A stretch of DNA of 15,647 nt from Holosporales bacterium (GTDB lineage Bacteria > Pseudomonadota > Alphaproteobacteria > RUG11792): assembly GCA_031279295.1 (NCBI GenBank), contig JAITIT010000020.1, forward strand, positions 1-15,647, given 5' to 3'. The translations under genes were made by a program, and so were the position numbers. The notes beneath the pieces were generated by a model. That model saw nothing but the letters and a program-made list of their open reading frames with translations, was not told the origin of the DNA and made no database searches. Numbering within the stretch: the first letter of the stretch is position 1; every line of letters starts with the position of its first letter. Below, one piece after another: positions 1 to 7,376 of this stretch.

Positions 1-34
1 CAATGAACATTTGGAAGAATTGGAGGAGGATAAA

Positions 35-202
35 ATGGCGTACGTCGGCGTGCTCGATGGGGCCAAAAACGCGGCTGTTGGCGAAATATTGGGGGCCACC
101 AGCCAAAACATCACGCTCCTTAACAACCTCGTGAACGCCAGAAAACCAGAGCTGACCGGGCTCGTTGCGCAGTTTGAGGCCGTAAATGATGTGCCTGTAT
201 GA
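35..202 (+). CDS. Small protein, probably the 5' part of an interrupted phage tail gene
   Basis: A 55-residue ORF starting at ATG 35. A strong Shine-Dalgarno sequence (GGAGGAGGA, 22-30) decides this start over the upstream in-frame TTG at 11. I do not recognise the protein. It has a hydrophobic Gly/Ala-rich start (MAYVGVLDGAKNAAVGEILG) and then a helical stretch. It ends at TGA 200-202, and the same frame stays open directly afterwards for 252 more codons with similar GC-rich third positions. That following ORF has neither an ATG nor a Shine-Dalgarno sequence. The simplest reading is that 35-967 was one gene now split by a nonsense codon. It could instead be a genuine small phage protein. It sits upstream of a tail-assembly-like and a tail-sheath gene. 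Confidence 0.5.
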   Translation: MAYVGVLDGAKNAAVGEILGATSQNITLLNNLVNARKPELTGLVAQFEAVNDVPV

Positions 203-211
203 TCGTCGATT

Positions 212-967
212 TTGACGGAAGTTGCGAAGGAAGGTGCGCAGCGCCGGTTCATTCATCCGGGCTCGCTGCCGTTCATTTTCGGCATTTTGAGTCGTTACAA
301 CGACAGCAGTTACGGCGTCGGCAATTTCACAACAGAACTTGGTGCTTGGGCGTCTGGTGCTGCAAGCGCAGATGTGATTCTCCAACTGTTAACCGGTTGC
401 CACGACTACACGACCGAGTATGCAGCGTTCTACCTGGAGCCCAGACTCTGCTTTTTGCAGGGTTCGTCAGGCAACTTCATCCAGAAAGAAATGCATTTGA
501 GGTACGCCAGCAATGCCAGCATGTACCAAAATCCGTACGCCGCACTGGGATGCATGTTCGTCAAAAATGGGACTGCGGACAGCATCACTTCAGAGCTCAA
601 TTTCGGTGGGTCAAGTTACAGCGGCGCGTATGCCGGAGCCTCGATGTTTGTCGGCGTTCCAGATCACGAAGCTGGCTCGATAACCTGGACGAATTTGTAC
701 TCGCACACCGCATCGGCTGCTGGATTCTCGAGTGCCGCCAGCATCACAGTCCCAGCAAACACAACAGCCTGCATCTTGCTCTACACCTCGAGCTACCTCG
801 TCTTCAACAACTCGTCCAGCTACTACTACCATGCCCAGCACATCAACTGGAGACTCGACAGCGTGCGATCCGGCTTCTTGGTGGACGGCCTCGAAATCGA
901 CCTGGAGCGGACACTGAAAGCTTGGCAATGCCCTGGATTCAGCACGACATTTGAACTTTTTGCGTAA
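212..967 (+). CDS. Putative phage tail-fibre/tail protein (possibly 3' part of a split gene)
   Basis: A 251-residue ORF in the same frame as the preceding small ORF. Its only start near the 5' end is TTG 212, which lacks a Shine-Dalgarno sequence. It may therefore be the body of a gene beginning at 35 and interrupted by TGA at 200-202. The protein is rich in Ser, Tyr, Gly, Asn and aromatic residues, with β-strand-like alternation (for example around residues 140-215), as in virion surface or fibre proteins. It has no signal peptide or membrane segment. Its position before an assembly-like gene and a sheath gene matches the place of the tail-fibre gene in P2-type phages. The name comes from context; I recognise no specific family. 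The overlapping frame 199-954 is Arg/Cys/His-rich and looks like a shadow. Confidence 0.55.
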   Translation: MTEVAKEGAQRRFIHPGSLPFIFGILSRYNDSSYGVGNFTTELGAWASGAASADVILQLLTGCHDYTTEYAAFYLEPRLCFLQGSSGNFIQKEMHLRYASNASMYQNPYAALGCMFVKNGTADSITSELNFGGSSYSGAYAGASMFVGVPDHEAGSITWTNLYSHTASAAGFSSAASITVPANTTACILLYTSSYLVFNNSSSYYYHAQHINWRLDSVRSGFLVDGLEIDLERTLKAWQCPGFSTTFELFA

Positions 968-976
968 GGAGCATTT

Positions 977-1525
977 ATGAACAGATACATCAGATTTGAA
1001 AATGGAAAGCAGGCCGAGGTAACAACTTTGGCTGCGAAACCTACGGGTAGTGACTGGAAGAAGGCGCCGCAGAATTTCGATTTTGCGAAGCGCTACAGGC
1101 TGTCCAGTTCCGGATCAGTTGAGGAGATTCCAGCTGCCGAGTTGATGTCAACAAAACTTGACGCCGCAAAAGCCTTGGCTTTGCAGGAGTTGTCAAGGTT
1201 AGTTGACGTCGCTCGAGGCAAGTATGTTGGCGAATCAGCAGCCAAGCAGAAGTGCTACGAGCTGCAGGAAAAGAGCGCGAATGCGGTAGTTGACGGCCAG
1301 GGGCCGAGCCATGAATCACTACTTCTTCCCCTCGCAAACGTCCGGAATATCACGATTTTGGAGATGGCTGAGTTGATTTTGAAAAAGGCTGCGACGGCAA
1401 ATCAGAAGATCATCCAGGCGGAAGCCATTGAAGATGAATATCAGGCGCTGATCGAAAACGCAGAGTCCGCCGAACATATTGACGGATTTCTAAACGCTGT
1501 GACTACCGCATTGGAGGACTTTTAA
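977..1525 (+). CDS. Putative phage tail-fibre assembly chaperone-like protein
   Basis: A 182-residue protein with a good ribosome site (AAGGAG just before ATG 977), 9 bp after the upstream tail gene and 2 bp before the sheath gene. The N-terminal 45 residues (MNRYIRFENGKQAEVTTLAA...) look like a small β domain. The rest is a charged, Ala/Glu/Lys-rich helical region. Size, composition and position immediately upstream of a tail-sheath gene match gene G-type tail-fibre assembly proteins of P2-like phages, where the order is fibre, assembly, sheath. The functional call is inferred from context plus a general resemblance; I see no diagnostic catalytic motif. The ORF is intact, unlike its two neighbours. 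Confidence 0.5.
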   Translation: MNRYIRFENGKQAEVTTLAAKPTGSDWKKAPQNFDFAKRYRLSSSGSVEEIPAAELMSTKLDAAKALALQELSRLVDVARGKYVGESAAKQKCYELQEKSANAVVDGQGPSHESLLLPLANVRNITILEMAELILKKAATANQKIIQAEAIEDEYQALIENAESAEHIDGFLNAVTTALEDF

Positions 1526-1527
1526 TC

Positions 1528-2241
1528 ATGCCAAACTTCTTGCACGTGGTAGCAATCCAGGAAATCGACGCCGGGACGAAGGTCATCAAGACAGCGAAGT
1601 CCTCGGTGATTGGCCTGATCGGAACTGCCCCAAATGCCACTAGCGCAGCCTTCCCACTTGATACTCCGGTACTTGTGACTGGCTCGAAAGTACCAGAAAC
1701 TCTTGGAAATTCAGGCACTTTGCCGGGTACTATCAACTCAATTTTTACGCAAATTGGTGCTGTACTCGTGGTCGTTCGAGTTGAATCTGAGGAGACGTTG
1801 GTGGCTGGCTTAGACGTCTTTCTGGCCTCAGAAAGCACGATTCACGTTAAGCCGCAAATCCTGATAGCGCCGGAGTTTTCAGGGGATGAGGAGCTGTTGA
1901 CTGCAATGATCCCGGTTGCCGAAAAGCTTCAGGCGATCATAGTAGCAGATGGTACAAAGAAGATAGTAGTAGGCAGAGTAAACAAAAAATATGAAGATGT
2001 AAAAATTGAGGCTTTTATCTATATCCCGGCTGCGGGGTTGCAAAATACGAATCCCGCACGTGTAGAGTTATATGGCAGAAATCCTAGAATCAACGAGACT
2101 ATACCTCAGTCCCTCTCGACTTTCTACACAGTATCCCATTATGGTACTCCGGTAAAATCTCGTACCCGGGATGTACTTTCAGCTGTATTCCGCTCTGAAC
2201 CCATTGACACTCCCTCGGTGTCCTATGCGTTTGCGATGTAA
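1528..2241 (+). CDS. Phage tail sheath protein (P2 FI-like), C-terminally truncated
   Basis: The first about 140 residues align with the N-terminus of P2-type contractile tail sheath proteins: a start like 'VVAIQEIDAGTKVI', then 'GLIGTAPNA', 'FPLDTPVLV', 'GTLPGTINSIF', 'VVVRVE', and 'KPQILIAPEFS' with 'VAEKLQAIIVADG'. In an intact phage the sheath polymer contracts to drive the tube through the host envelope. P2 FI has 396 residues, while this ORF has 237. The homology stops near residue 141 (about nt 1950), and the remaining 96 residues do not resemble the sheath core or the C-terminal tube-contacting part. From 2099 the ORF runs antisense to a different gene remnant. A contractile sheath could not be built from this product, so I regard it as a decayed prophage gene. 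Confidence 0.7.
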   Translation: MPNFLHVVAIQEIDAGTKVIKTAKSSVIGLIGTAPNATSAAFPLDTPVLVTGSKVPETLGNSGTLPGTINSIFTQIGAVLVVVRVESEETLVAGLDVFLASESTIHVKPQILIAPEFSGDEELLTAMIPVAEKLQAIIVADGTKKIVVGRVNKKYEDVKIEAFIYIPAAGLQNTNPARVELYGRNPRINETIPQSLSTFYTVSHYGTPVKSRTRDVLSAVFRSEPIDTPSVSYAFAM

Positions 2242-2545
2242 CACCAGGTTCCGGTTCCGGAATATCAGTCTCCGTCACTCTGAATCCGTCGGGGTAATTG
2301 TTCTCTGTGTGCTTTATATCGTAATGCGTCTAGGCTCCCAAACTCGCCTTCCCTCTTGATAATGGCGCTACCATCGTGCTCGTACAAGTACGTATCCAGT
2401 TTGACTTTTCCACTGTAGTATGTGTAACTGTGTATCTTCCACGAGGTGGTACTTCATCTAACCTGGCATCAATGGCTACATATGGCTCTTCTAGAGCCAG
2501 TCCTCAAATCCATGATAGCATATAATTCTCACACACAGAACCTTC
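2099..2545 (-). pseudogene. Frameshifted remnant of an unrecognised protein gene
   Basis: Read on the minus strand, protein-like sequence passes through three frames. The first segment includes 'EEPYVAIDARLDEVPPRGRY' (about 2490-2430). The next is 'YYSGKVKLDTYLYEHDGSAI' followed by 'REGEFGSL' (about 2425-2330). The last is 'THYDIKHTENNYPDGFRVTE' and onward to a stop at 2099-2101. Each segment is hydrophilic and varied, and joins its neighbour where one frame breaks, as expected for a gene with at least two frameshifts. No family is recognised and no start codon is evident; traces toward 2600 are more degraded. The 3' end overlaps, antisense, the foreign tail of the truncated phage sheath ORF. 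Several motif-like positions resemble the intact protein at 14806-15633, described under findings. Confidence 0.4.
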
Positions 2546-2929
2546 ATCAATGCAGTACTATGGATCTTGCATGCCAGGTGCTTCCTTGGAGAAATTTACC
2601 ACCAGACTGTAGTAGGAGTAATGAGAAGCAATCAGGAGATGAGTGTATCAAAAGGAGGGGATCAATTCTGTTGGCTGATGATGCGGGAAAAGTTAGGTTA
2701 ACGACTAGCTCTAGTACAGTCCCAACCTCATAAACAAACAAACAATTTATATCATAACTTACTTTTTGTGGCAACAGACTCTAGATGTAAAGGTTCATGT
2801 ATGGCGATGTGACGTTGCAAAAAAGTCACACATCATATCGGGCGAGTGAAGTTTGTGTAATCCAAATATTTTAGCCCACTAAATTTTCGTGTACACTTGC
2901 AGATGAATGTGAATGTATATGCATCGATG
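2546..2929. other. Degenerate intergenic region upstream of infA
   Basis: I see no convincing gene here. Short ORFs on both strands lack protein-like composition and have no ribosome site. The left half is probably eroded sequence belonging to the minus-strand remnant next to it. The right half must carry the infA promoter. TTGCAA at 2816-2821 is a possible -35 element, but no well-spaced -10 element stands out, so I do not call a promoter. CCCACTAAATT at 2875-2885 is the exact inverted complement of 2952-2962 inside infA. Confidence 0.5.
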
Positions 2930-3148
2930 ATGCCGAAGGAAAACCTGGTAGAATTTAGTGGGTCAGTGACAGAGATCCTGCCGAATGCAATGTTTAGAGT
3001 TGAGCTTGAGAACGGGCATAAGATCCTCGCCCACACATCTGGTAAAATGCGTAAGAACAGAATAAGGGTGCTTGTTGGGGACAAGGTTACAATCGAGATG
3101 ACGCCTTACGATCTGTCGAAGGGGAGAATTATTTTCAGAGAGAAGTAA
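2930..3148 (+). CDS. infA: Translation initiation factor IF-1
   Basis: A 72-residue protein matching bacterial IF-1 along its whole length: an S1-like OB fold with 'FSGSVTEILPNAMFRVELEN', then 'GHKILAHTSGKMRKNRIRVL', 'GDKVTIEMTPYDLSKGRI' and 'FREK'. IF-1 binds the A site of the 30S subunit with IF-2 and IF-3 during initiation. I chose ATG 2930 because it gives exactly the usual 72-residue length (MPKENLVEF..., compared with MAKEDNIEM... in E. coli). In-frame TTG 2897, ATG 2903 and ATG 2927 would add a non-conserved leader. None of the starts has a clear Shine-Dalgarno sequence. The stop overlaps the uvrB start (TAATG), so the two are probably translated in a coupled way. Confidence 0.95.
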   Translation: MPKENLVEFSGSVTEILPNAMFRVELENGHKILAHTSGKMRKNRIRVLVGDKVTIEMTPYDLSKGRIIFREK

Positions 3149-5130
3149 TGTGCTTTAGGCTCGTGGCGGATTATGAACCCGCCGGTGATCAGGGGAGAGC
3201 TATTTCATTTTTGACAGATGGGATTAGGGATGGAGTTAGAGATCAGGTACTCGTTGGAGTAACCGGCTCTGGCAAGACGTTTACGATTGCGAACGTAATT
3301 AACAAGCTCGGATGTCCCACCTTAATCATGACTCACAACAAGACTCTCGCATCCCAAATCTATACAGAGATGAAATCATTCTTCCCGGACAATGCCGTGG
3401 AGTACTTTGTCTCGTACTATGACTACTACCAGCCGGAGGCGTACGTTGCTCACTCAGACACATATATCGAGAAGGTTTCGGCTATCAACGAAGACATTGA
3501 CCGCATGCGTCATTCTGCAACACGGTCACTATTGGAGCGACAAGATGTGATCATAGTGGCCAGCGTTTCATGCATATACGGCATCGGTCCTATCGAAAGT
3601 TATGCTGAGGGTGTATTGTCAGTACATGTCGGGCAGAGAGTGTCTCCGCAAAAATTATGTAGGCGTCTCGTAGATCTCCAGTATCAGAGAAATGATGTAG
3701 ACTTCAAGCGAGGAACGTTCAGAGTTGCGGGAGACGTTATAGAGATATTCCCGGCACACAAAGCCGATAGCTTTTGGAAACTTTGTTTTTTCGGAAACGA
3801 TATTGAGGAGATCGAGGAGTTGGAATATCCCTCACGTCACAAGCTTAGGTCGTTAAACGAGATAAGAATATTTTCAAATAGCCACTACGTTGTATCTACC
3901 GACCTCATAAACAGAGCTATCGAGCAGATCCAGATCGATTTGCAAAGCAGATTAAGCGAGTTGGAGATGCTTGGAAAATTACTCGAAAGACAGAGGCTAG
4001 AACAGAGAGTATTGTACGACATAGAGGTCATGCGATCGACCGGCACGTGCTCTGGAATAGAGAACTACTCAAGGTACCTTACAGGGAGACAACCAGGCGA
4101 TCCACCACCAACTTTGCTTGAGTATATGCCCGAAAATTCGCTGCTGGTAGTGGACGAGAGTCACGTGAGTGTTTCGCAGGTGAGGGGGATGTACCTTGGT
4201 GATAGATCCAGGAAACAGAACTTGTCAGAACATGGATTCAGGCTACCATCATGCATGGACAACAGGCCACTTAAGTTTGAGGAATGGAATCAACTTAGGG
4301 CACAGACGATCTTCATGTCTGCAACACCAGGAGAGTTTGAGATGACGGCAGCTGGCGATGATCATGTTGTGGAACAGCTCGTAAGACCAACCGGAATACT
4401 TGATCCAATCTGTGTGGTCAAGCCATGTGACAATCAGATTGATGATTTGATGACGGAGATACATTCCATAACGCAAAAGGGATTCCGTACTCTCGTTACG
4501 ACTTTGACGAAGCGGATGGCAGAGCACCTAACAGAATATCTATCGGAAAACGGAGTTAGAGTTACGTATATGCACTCCGACACAGATACCCTAGACCGTG
4601 TCGAGATAATACGCGCAATCAAGGCAGGAGAGTTTGATGTGCTGGTGGGGATCAACCTGTTACGTGAAGGCCTGGACATTCCGGAGTGTGCACTCGTGGC
4701 AATCTTGGATGCTGATAAGGAGGGATACCTCAGATCGAAAACAGCTCTCGTGCAGACAATAGGTAGAGCGGCACGAAATGTGAACGGGCGAGTAGTACTA
4801 TACGCCGACAAGATCACGAGGTCGATGAGGAAAGCGATCGATGAAACAGAGAGGAGACGGCAGATTCAGGAATCATATAACATTAAGCACAACATACGTC
4901 CGAGGTCGATTGTAAAGCGTGTGGCAAACAATGGAGGACATGGCAGCACAGAGATCAGTATTGGAGATGCGAAGCATGCCTCCTACGCCGATGTTAGTAA
5001 ACAAATCGCTGTTCTCGAAAAGGAAATGCTTACCGCCTCCAATGAATTGATGTTCGAAGAAGCGGCGAGATACAGGGATGAAATAAAGAGGCTGATGAAT
5101 CTGAGGAACGTCCGACTCAATGTGGAATAG
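3148..5130 (+). CDS. uvrB: Excinuclease ABC subunit B (UvrB)
   Basis: A full-length UvrB of 660 residues. UvrB is the damage-verifying helicase-like subunit of nucleotide excision repair, loaded by UvrA and then bound by UvrC. Visible landmarks are Walker A GVTGSGKT (37-44), the β-hairpin region FVSYYDYYQPEAYV (87-100), the strongly conserved CSGIENYSRYLTGR (301-314), Walker B VVDESH (334-339), SATPGEFE (391-398), helicase motifs VTTLTKRMAE (450-459), VGINLLREGLD (500-510) and QTIGRAARN (536-544), and a C-terminal UVR/UvrC-binding helix pair (about 617-651). All core motifs are intact. ATG 3148 overlaps the infA stop by one base, and the 3' end overlaps the next gene by 11 bp. Confidence 0.97.
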   Translation: MCFRLVADYEPAGDQGRAISFLTDGIRDGVRDQVLVGVTGSGKTFTIANVINKLGCPTLIMTHNKTLASQIYTEMKSFFPDNAVEYFVSYYDYYQPEAYVAHSDTYIEKVSAINEDIDRMRHSATRSLLERQDVIIVASVSCIYGIGPIESYAEGVLSVHVGQRVSPQKLCRRLVDLQYQRNDVDFKRGTFRVAGDVIEIFPAHKADSFWKLCFFGNDIEEIEELEYPSRHKLRSLNEIRIFSNSHYVVSTDLINRAIEQIQIDLQSRLSELEMLGKLLERQRLEQRVLYDIEVMRSTGTCSGIENYSRYLTGRQPGDPPPTLLEYMPENSLLVVDESHVSVSQVRGMYLGDRSRKQNLSEHGFRLPSCMDNRPLKFEEWNQLRAQTIFMSATPGEFEMTAAGDDHVVEQLVRPTGILDPICVVKPCDNQIDDLMTEIHSITQKGFRTLVTTLTKRMAEHLTEYLSENGVRVTYMHSDTDTLDRVEIIRAIKAGEFDVLVGINLLREGLDIPECALVAILDADKEGYLRSKTALVQTIGRAARNVNGRVVLYADKITRSMRKAIDETERRRQIQESYNIKHNIRPRSIVKRVANNGGHGSTEISIGDAKHASYADVSKQIAVLEKEMLTASNELMFEEAARYRDEIKRLMNLRNVRLNVE

Positions 5131-6967
5131 GCGAGACGAGAAAAGAGCCTTCACTAAGCGAGCATTCATCTTCAGCGGCTTTAAGCTATTGCTATGCTTG
5201 ATCGTGTTAATGAGGTTGGGATACCTTCAAATCTTTAGGGCCAGTCACTATCAACGCCTCTCAGACAGGAACCGCATCATCGAGAAGCAGGTGTTACCGA
5301 TGCGGGGGAACATACTCGACGCTTTTGGTAGGGTACTCGCAAAGAACGTGTTCTCGTACTCAGCAGTTATGGATTTATCAGAGATACCGCCACGAGAGAT
5401 GAGCTCTGTCATTGCAACACTCAGATCATCGGTAAAGTTGGATGATAAGGTTGTTGCTCTGCTCGATAACATACCAGAAAGAATCAACAAGAAGAACAGA
5501 TACGTCTTGTTGCAGGAGAATATGGACTGGGCAACATTGTCGAAGTATTACATCATGTCCTCCAGGTTACCTGGGATCATAATCGAGAAAACACATGTCA
5601 GGAGGTATGTGTACCCAAAGGAATTTTCTCATGTCATAGGATACACAGGAACCCCGTCTAGAGAAGATTTCGATGCCTCCGGATTGAATCCAGCGTTGCT
5701 GCTACCGATGGCTAAGATCGGCAAGATTGGTATTGAGAAAACCTACGATACTCAGCTCTTCGGCAAGGCCGGTATCCAGAGGATTGAAGTGAATTCTAGG
5801 CGTCAGTTTGTGAGAAAGATGAATGATATGGCAGCAGAGGATGGACGAGATGTGAGGCTGACAATAGACCTCGATCTACAGCTCGAAGCATACAGGTTAC
5901 TCTCCCAGCATCAGAGTGGGGTATGCATTGTGATGGATGTCAAGACTGGAGCCATCCTAGCGTTTGTATCATATCCCGGATACGATACAAACATCTTCAC
6001 AAGGAAGGTTAGCCATCAGGAACTGAACGAGCTCTACATAGATCCATATAACCCGATGCTCAACAAGGCGATATGCGGACAGTATGCTCCTGGATCAGTA
6101 TTTAAGATTGTAACAGCTCTCGCGGCATTGAAGCACAACGTTGTAAATAAGAGCACAACGTTTAGATGTGGTGACTCCTATGAACTGGGTCGAGCCAAAT
6201 TCCATTGCTGGAAATCAAAACACGGGGGACATGGTTATGTAACTCTACGTTCATCACTCGAGCAGTCATGCGACATTTTCTACTACAACGTCGCACGCAG
6301 GTTAAGCCCAGAAGCTATTGCGGAAGTAGCATATGATCTTGGGCTTGGGAGCCCAACCAAAATCGATATTCCTGGAGAAAGGTCCGGTGTCATTCCTACA
6401 AAGGCATGGAAGAAAACTAAACAGAAGAAGTCTTGGACAACAGGTGACACGTTTAATATGTCTATTGGACAGGGATACGTACTGGCCACTCCGCTGCAGT
6501 TGATTAGGATGCTAGCTGTGTTGGTAAACGGTCAGCACAGAGTGATTCCGTTTTTAGTACAGCGCAGTGAATTAGATGTTAGAGAAGCTGGGGTTATTCA
6601 ATATAGCAATGAGCACGTTGACGCAGTGCTGGAAGGTCTGCGTGATGTCGTAAATTCTCCGTATGGAACAGCATACAATTACATAGATAACTATGGGGAA
6701 ATTGAGATTGCTGGAAAGACCGGATCATCACAAGTATGTAGGATAACCACAGCCCAAAGATTGGCTGGAGACACGAAGTCTTCCGACTATTGGAAGAAGG
6801 AGCACGCAATGTTCGTTGCATATGCTCCTGTAAGTAATCCAAAGATCGCGATGATCGTATTGATCGAACATGGCGGAAGTGGAGCTGCAGCCGCAGCTCC
6901 GGTGGTAAATGATCTGATATCAGCCGCCTGGAAGTATATCGAATCACCCACTAGTACAGGGTCGTGA
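5120..6967 (+). CDS. mrdA: Penicillin-binding protein 2 (peptidoglycan D,D-transpeptidase MrdA)
   Basis: A 615-residue class B penicillin-binding protein. A basic N-terminus and a single membrane anchor (about 20-37) are followed by the PBP dimerisation/pedestal region (LPMRGNILDAFGRVLAKN, 59-76) and a periplasmic transpeptidase domain. The catalytic motifs are all present: SxxK as S326-VF-K329 in APGSVFK, SCD (383-385) in place of SxN as is usual for PBP2, and KTG (533-535) in AGKTGSSQ. PBP2 cross-links peptidoglycan in the elongasome with RodA and MreB. Its length is close to the 600-650 of the family. ATG 5120 lies inside uvrB (11-bp overlap), which suggests coupled translation. I favour PBP2 over PBP3/FtsI because of the SCD motif and the NRIIEKQVLPMRGNI linker. 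Confidence 0.92.
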   Translation: MWNRRDEKRAFTKRAFIFSGFKLLLCLIVLMRLGYLQIFRASHYQRLSDRNRIIEKQVLPMRGNILDAFGRVLAKNVFSYSAVMDLSEIPPREMSSVIATLRSSVKLDDKVVALLDNIPERINKKNRYVLLQENMDWATLSKYYIMSSRLPGIIIEKTHVRRYVYPKEFSHVIGYTGTPSREDFDASGLNPALLLPMAKIGKIGIEKTYDTQLFGKAGIQRIEVNSRRQFVRKMNDMAAEDGRDVRLTIDLDLQLEAYRLLSQHQSGVCIVMDVKTGAILAFVSYPGYDTNIFTRKVSHQELNELYIDPYNPMLNKAICGQYAPGSVFKIVTALAALKHNVVNKSTTFRCGDSYELGRAKFHCWKSKHGGHGYVTLRSSLEQSCDIFYYNVARRLSPEAIAEVAYDLGLGSPTKIDIPGERSGVIPTKAWKKTKQKKSWTTGDTFNMSIGQGYVLATPLQLIRMLAVLVNGQHRVIPFLVQRSELDVREAGVIQYSNEHVDAVLEGLRDVVNSPYGTAYNYIDNYGEIEIAGKTGSSQVCRITTAQRLAGDTKSSDYWKKEHAMFVAYAPVSNPKIAMIVLIEHGGSGAAAAAPVVNDLISAAWKYIESPTSTGS

Positions 6968-7207
6968 ATAGAGCTGTCAGAGGGAAAAACACCATCACTT
7001 TAGCATCAAAATTCAAAAAAATATCAACGATGCACAAATAACGACAGTAACAACAATTTGTAGGAACACAGCATATAATAATTTCCTTAATGGGTATCAC
7101 AAATGCTGAGAAAGCACAGTGTTACCAAATTTTTTGAGTGTGTTCAAAAATTGAGCAAATACGATGAACGTGGTACATGATGCTGCCACAGAGGGTGGTG
7201 TTTTTTT

Positions 7208-7216
7208 TTATCCACA
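7208..7216 (+). promoter_or_regulatory. DnaA box (perfect TTATCCACA)
   Basis: Exact match to the consensus TTATCCACA, directly after a run of nine T residues. It is the first of three boxes in the cluster and is separated from the second by three bases. Confidence 0.7.
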
Positions 7217-7219
7217 GAG

Positions 7220-7228
7220 TTATCCACA
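7220..7228 (+). promoter_or_regulatory. DnaA box (perfect TTATCCACA)
   Basis: Exact consensus match in the same orientation as the first box. With the third box it forms a perfect 9-bp inverted repeat, GTTATCCAC/GTGGATAAC (7219-7227 with 7235-7243). Confidence 0.7.
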
Positions 7229-7233
7229 TCTTT

Positions 7234-7242
7234 GGTGGATAA
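7234..7242 (-). promoter_or_regulatory. DnaA box (TTATCCACC, one mismatch)
   Basis: Reads GGTGGATAA on the plus strand, which is TTATCCACC on the minus strand. It differs from the consensus only in the last base and is inverted relative to the other two boxes. Confidence 0.55.
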
Positions 7243-7376
7243 CGCTACAGCGGCAAATTTTCGTTGCCAACGCTCTGGTTGTTACTTCCGTGCTGGGTAC
7301 GGTGACTCGATGGAAGTCGCGTTCATTGCCGGTGGTTGCTTGTCTTCTCCCCTGCTTTCCGCCGGCTACTGCTGCT

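Larger units (their letters stand above)
6968..7376. other. Candidate replication origin or DnaA-binding region
   Basis: This non-coding gap lies between the 3' ends of the convergent mrdA and the exported-protein gene. Roughly 6980-7200 is clearly AT-richer than the flanking genes, with runs such as TTCAAAAAAATATC and CATATAATAATTTCC. It is followed by three DnaA boxes within 35 bp: TTATCCACA at 7208-7216 and 7220-7228 on the plus strand, and TTATCCACC (one mismatch) on the minus strand at 7234-7242. A cluster of boxes beside an AT-rich stretch, outside promoters, is what a bacterial origin looks like. The known rickettsial origin neighbour hemE is not in view. A DnaA-titrating site or a relic origin remains possible. 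From 7244 the sequence becomes GC-rich without a convincing ORF. Confidence 0.45.

Noticed and set aside
199..954. 251-residue plus-strand ORF beginning ATGATC
   Set aside because: It overlaps 212-967 almost completely. The translation is dominated by Arg, Cys, His, Gln and Leu and looks like a shadow of a GC-rich gene, despite its proper ATG.
2446..2733. 95-residue plus-strand ORF
   Set aside because: No ribosome site, composition rich in His, Trp, Cys and Ser, and it overlaps the degraded minus-strand region.
7219..7243. GTTATCCAC/GTGGATAAC palindrome as an intrinsic terminator
   Set aside because: No T-run follows the stem on either strand. The T-run precedes it, and the arms are DnaA boxes.
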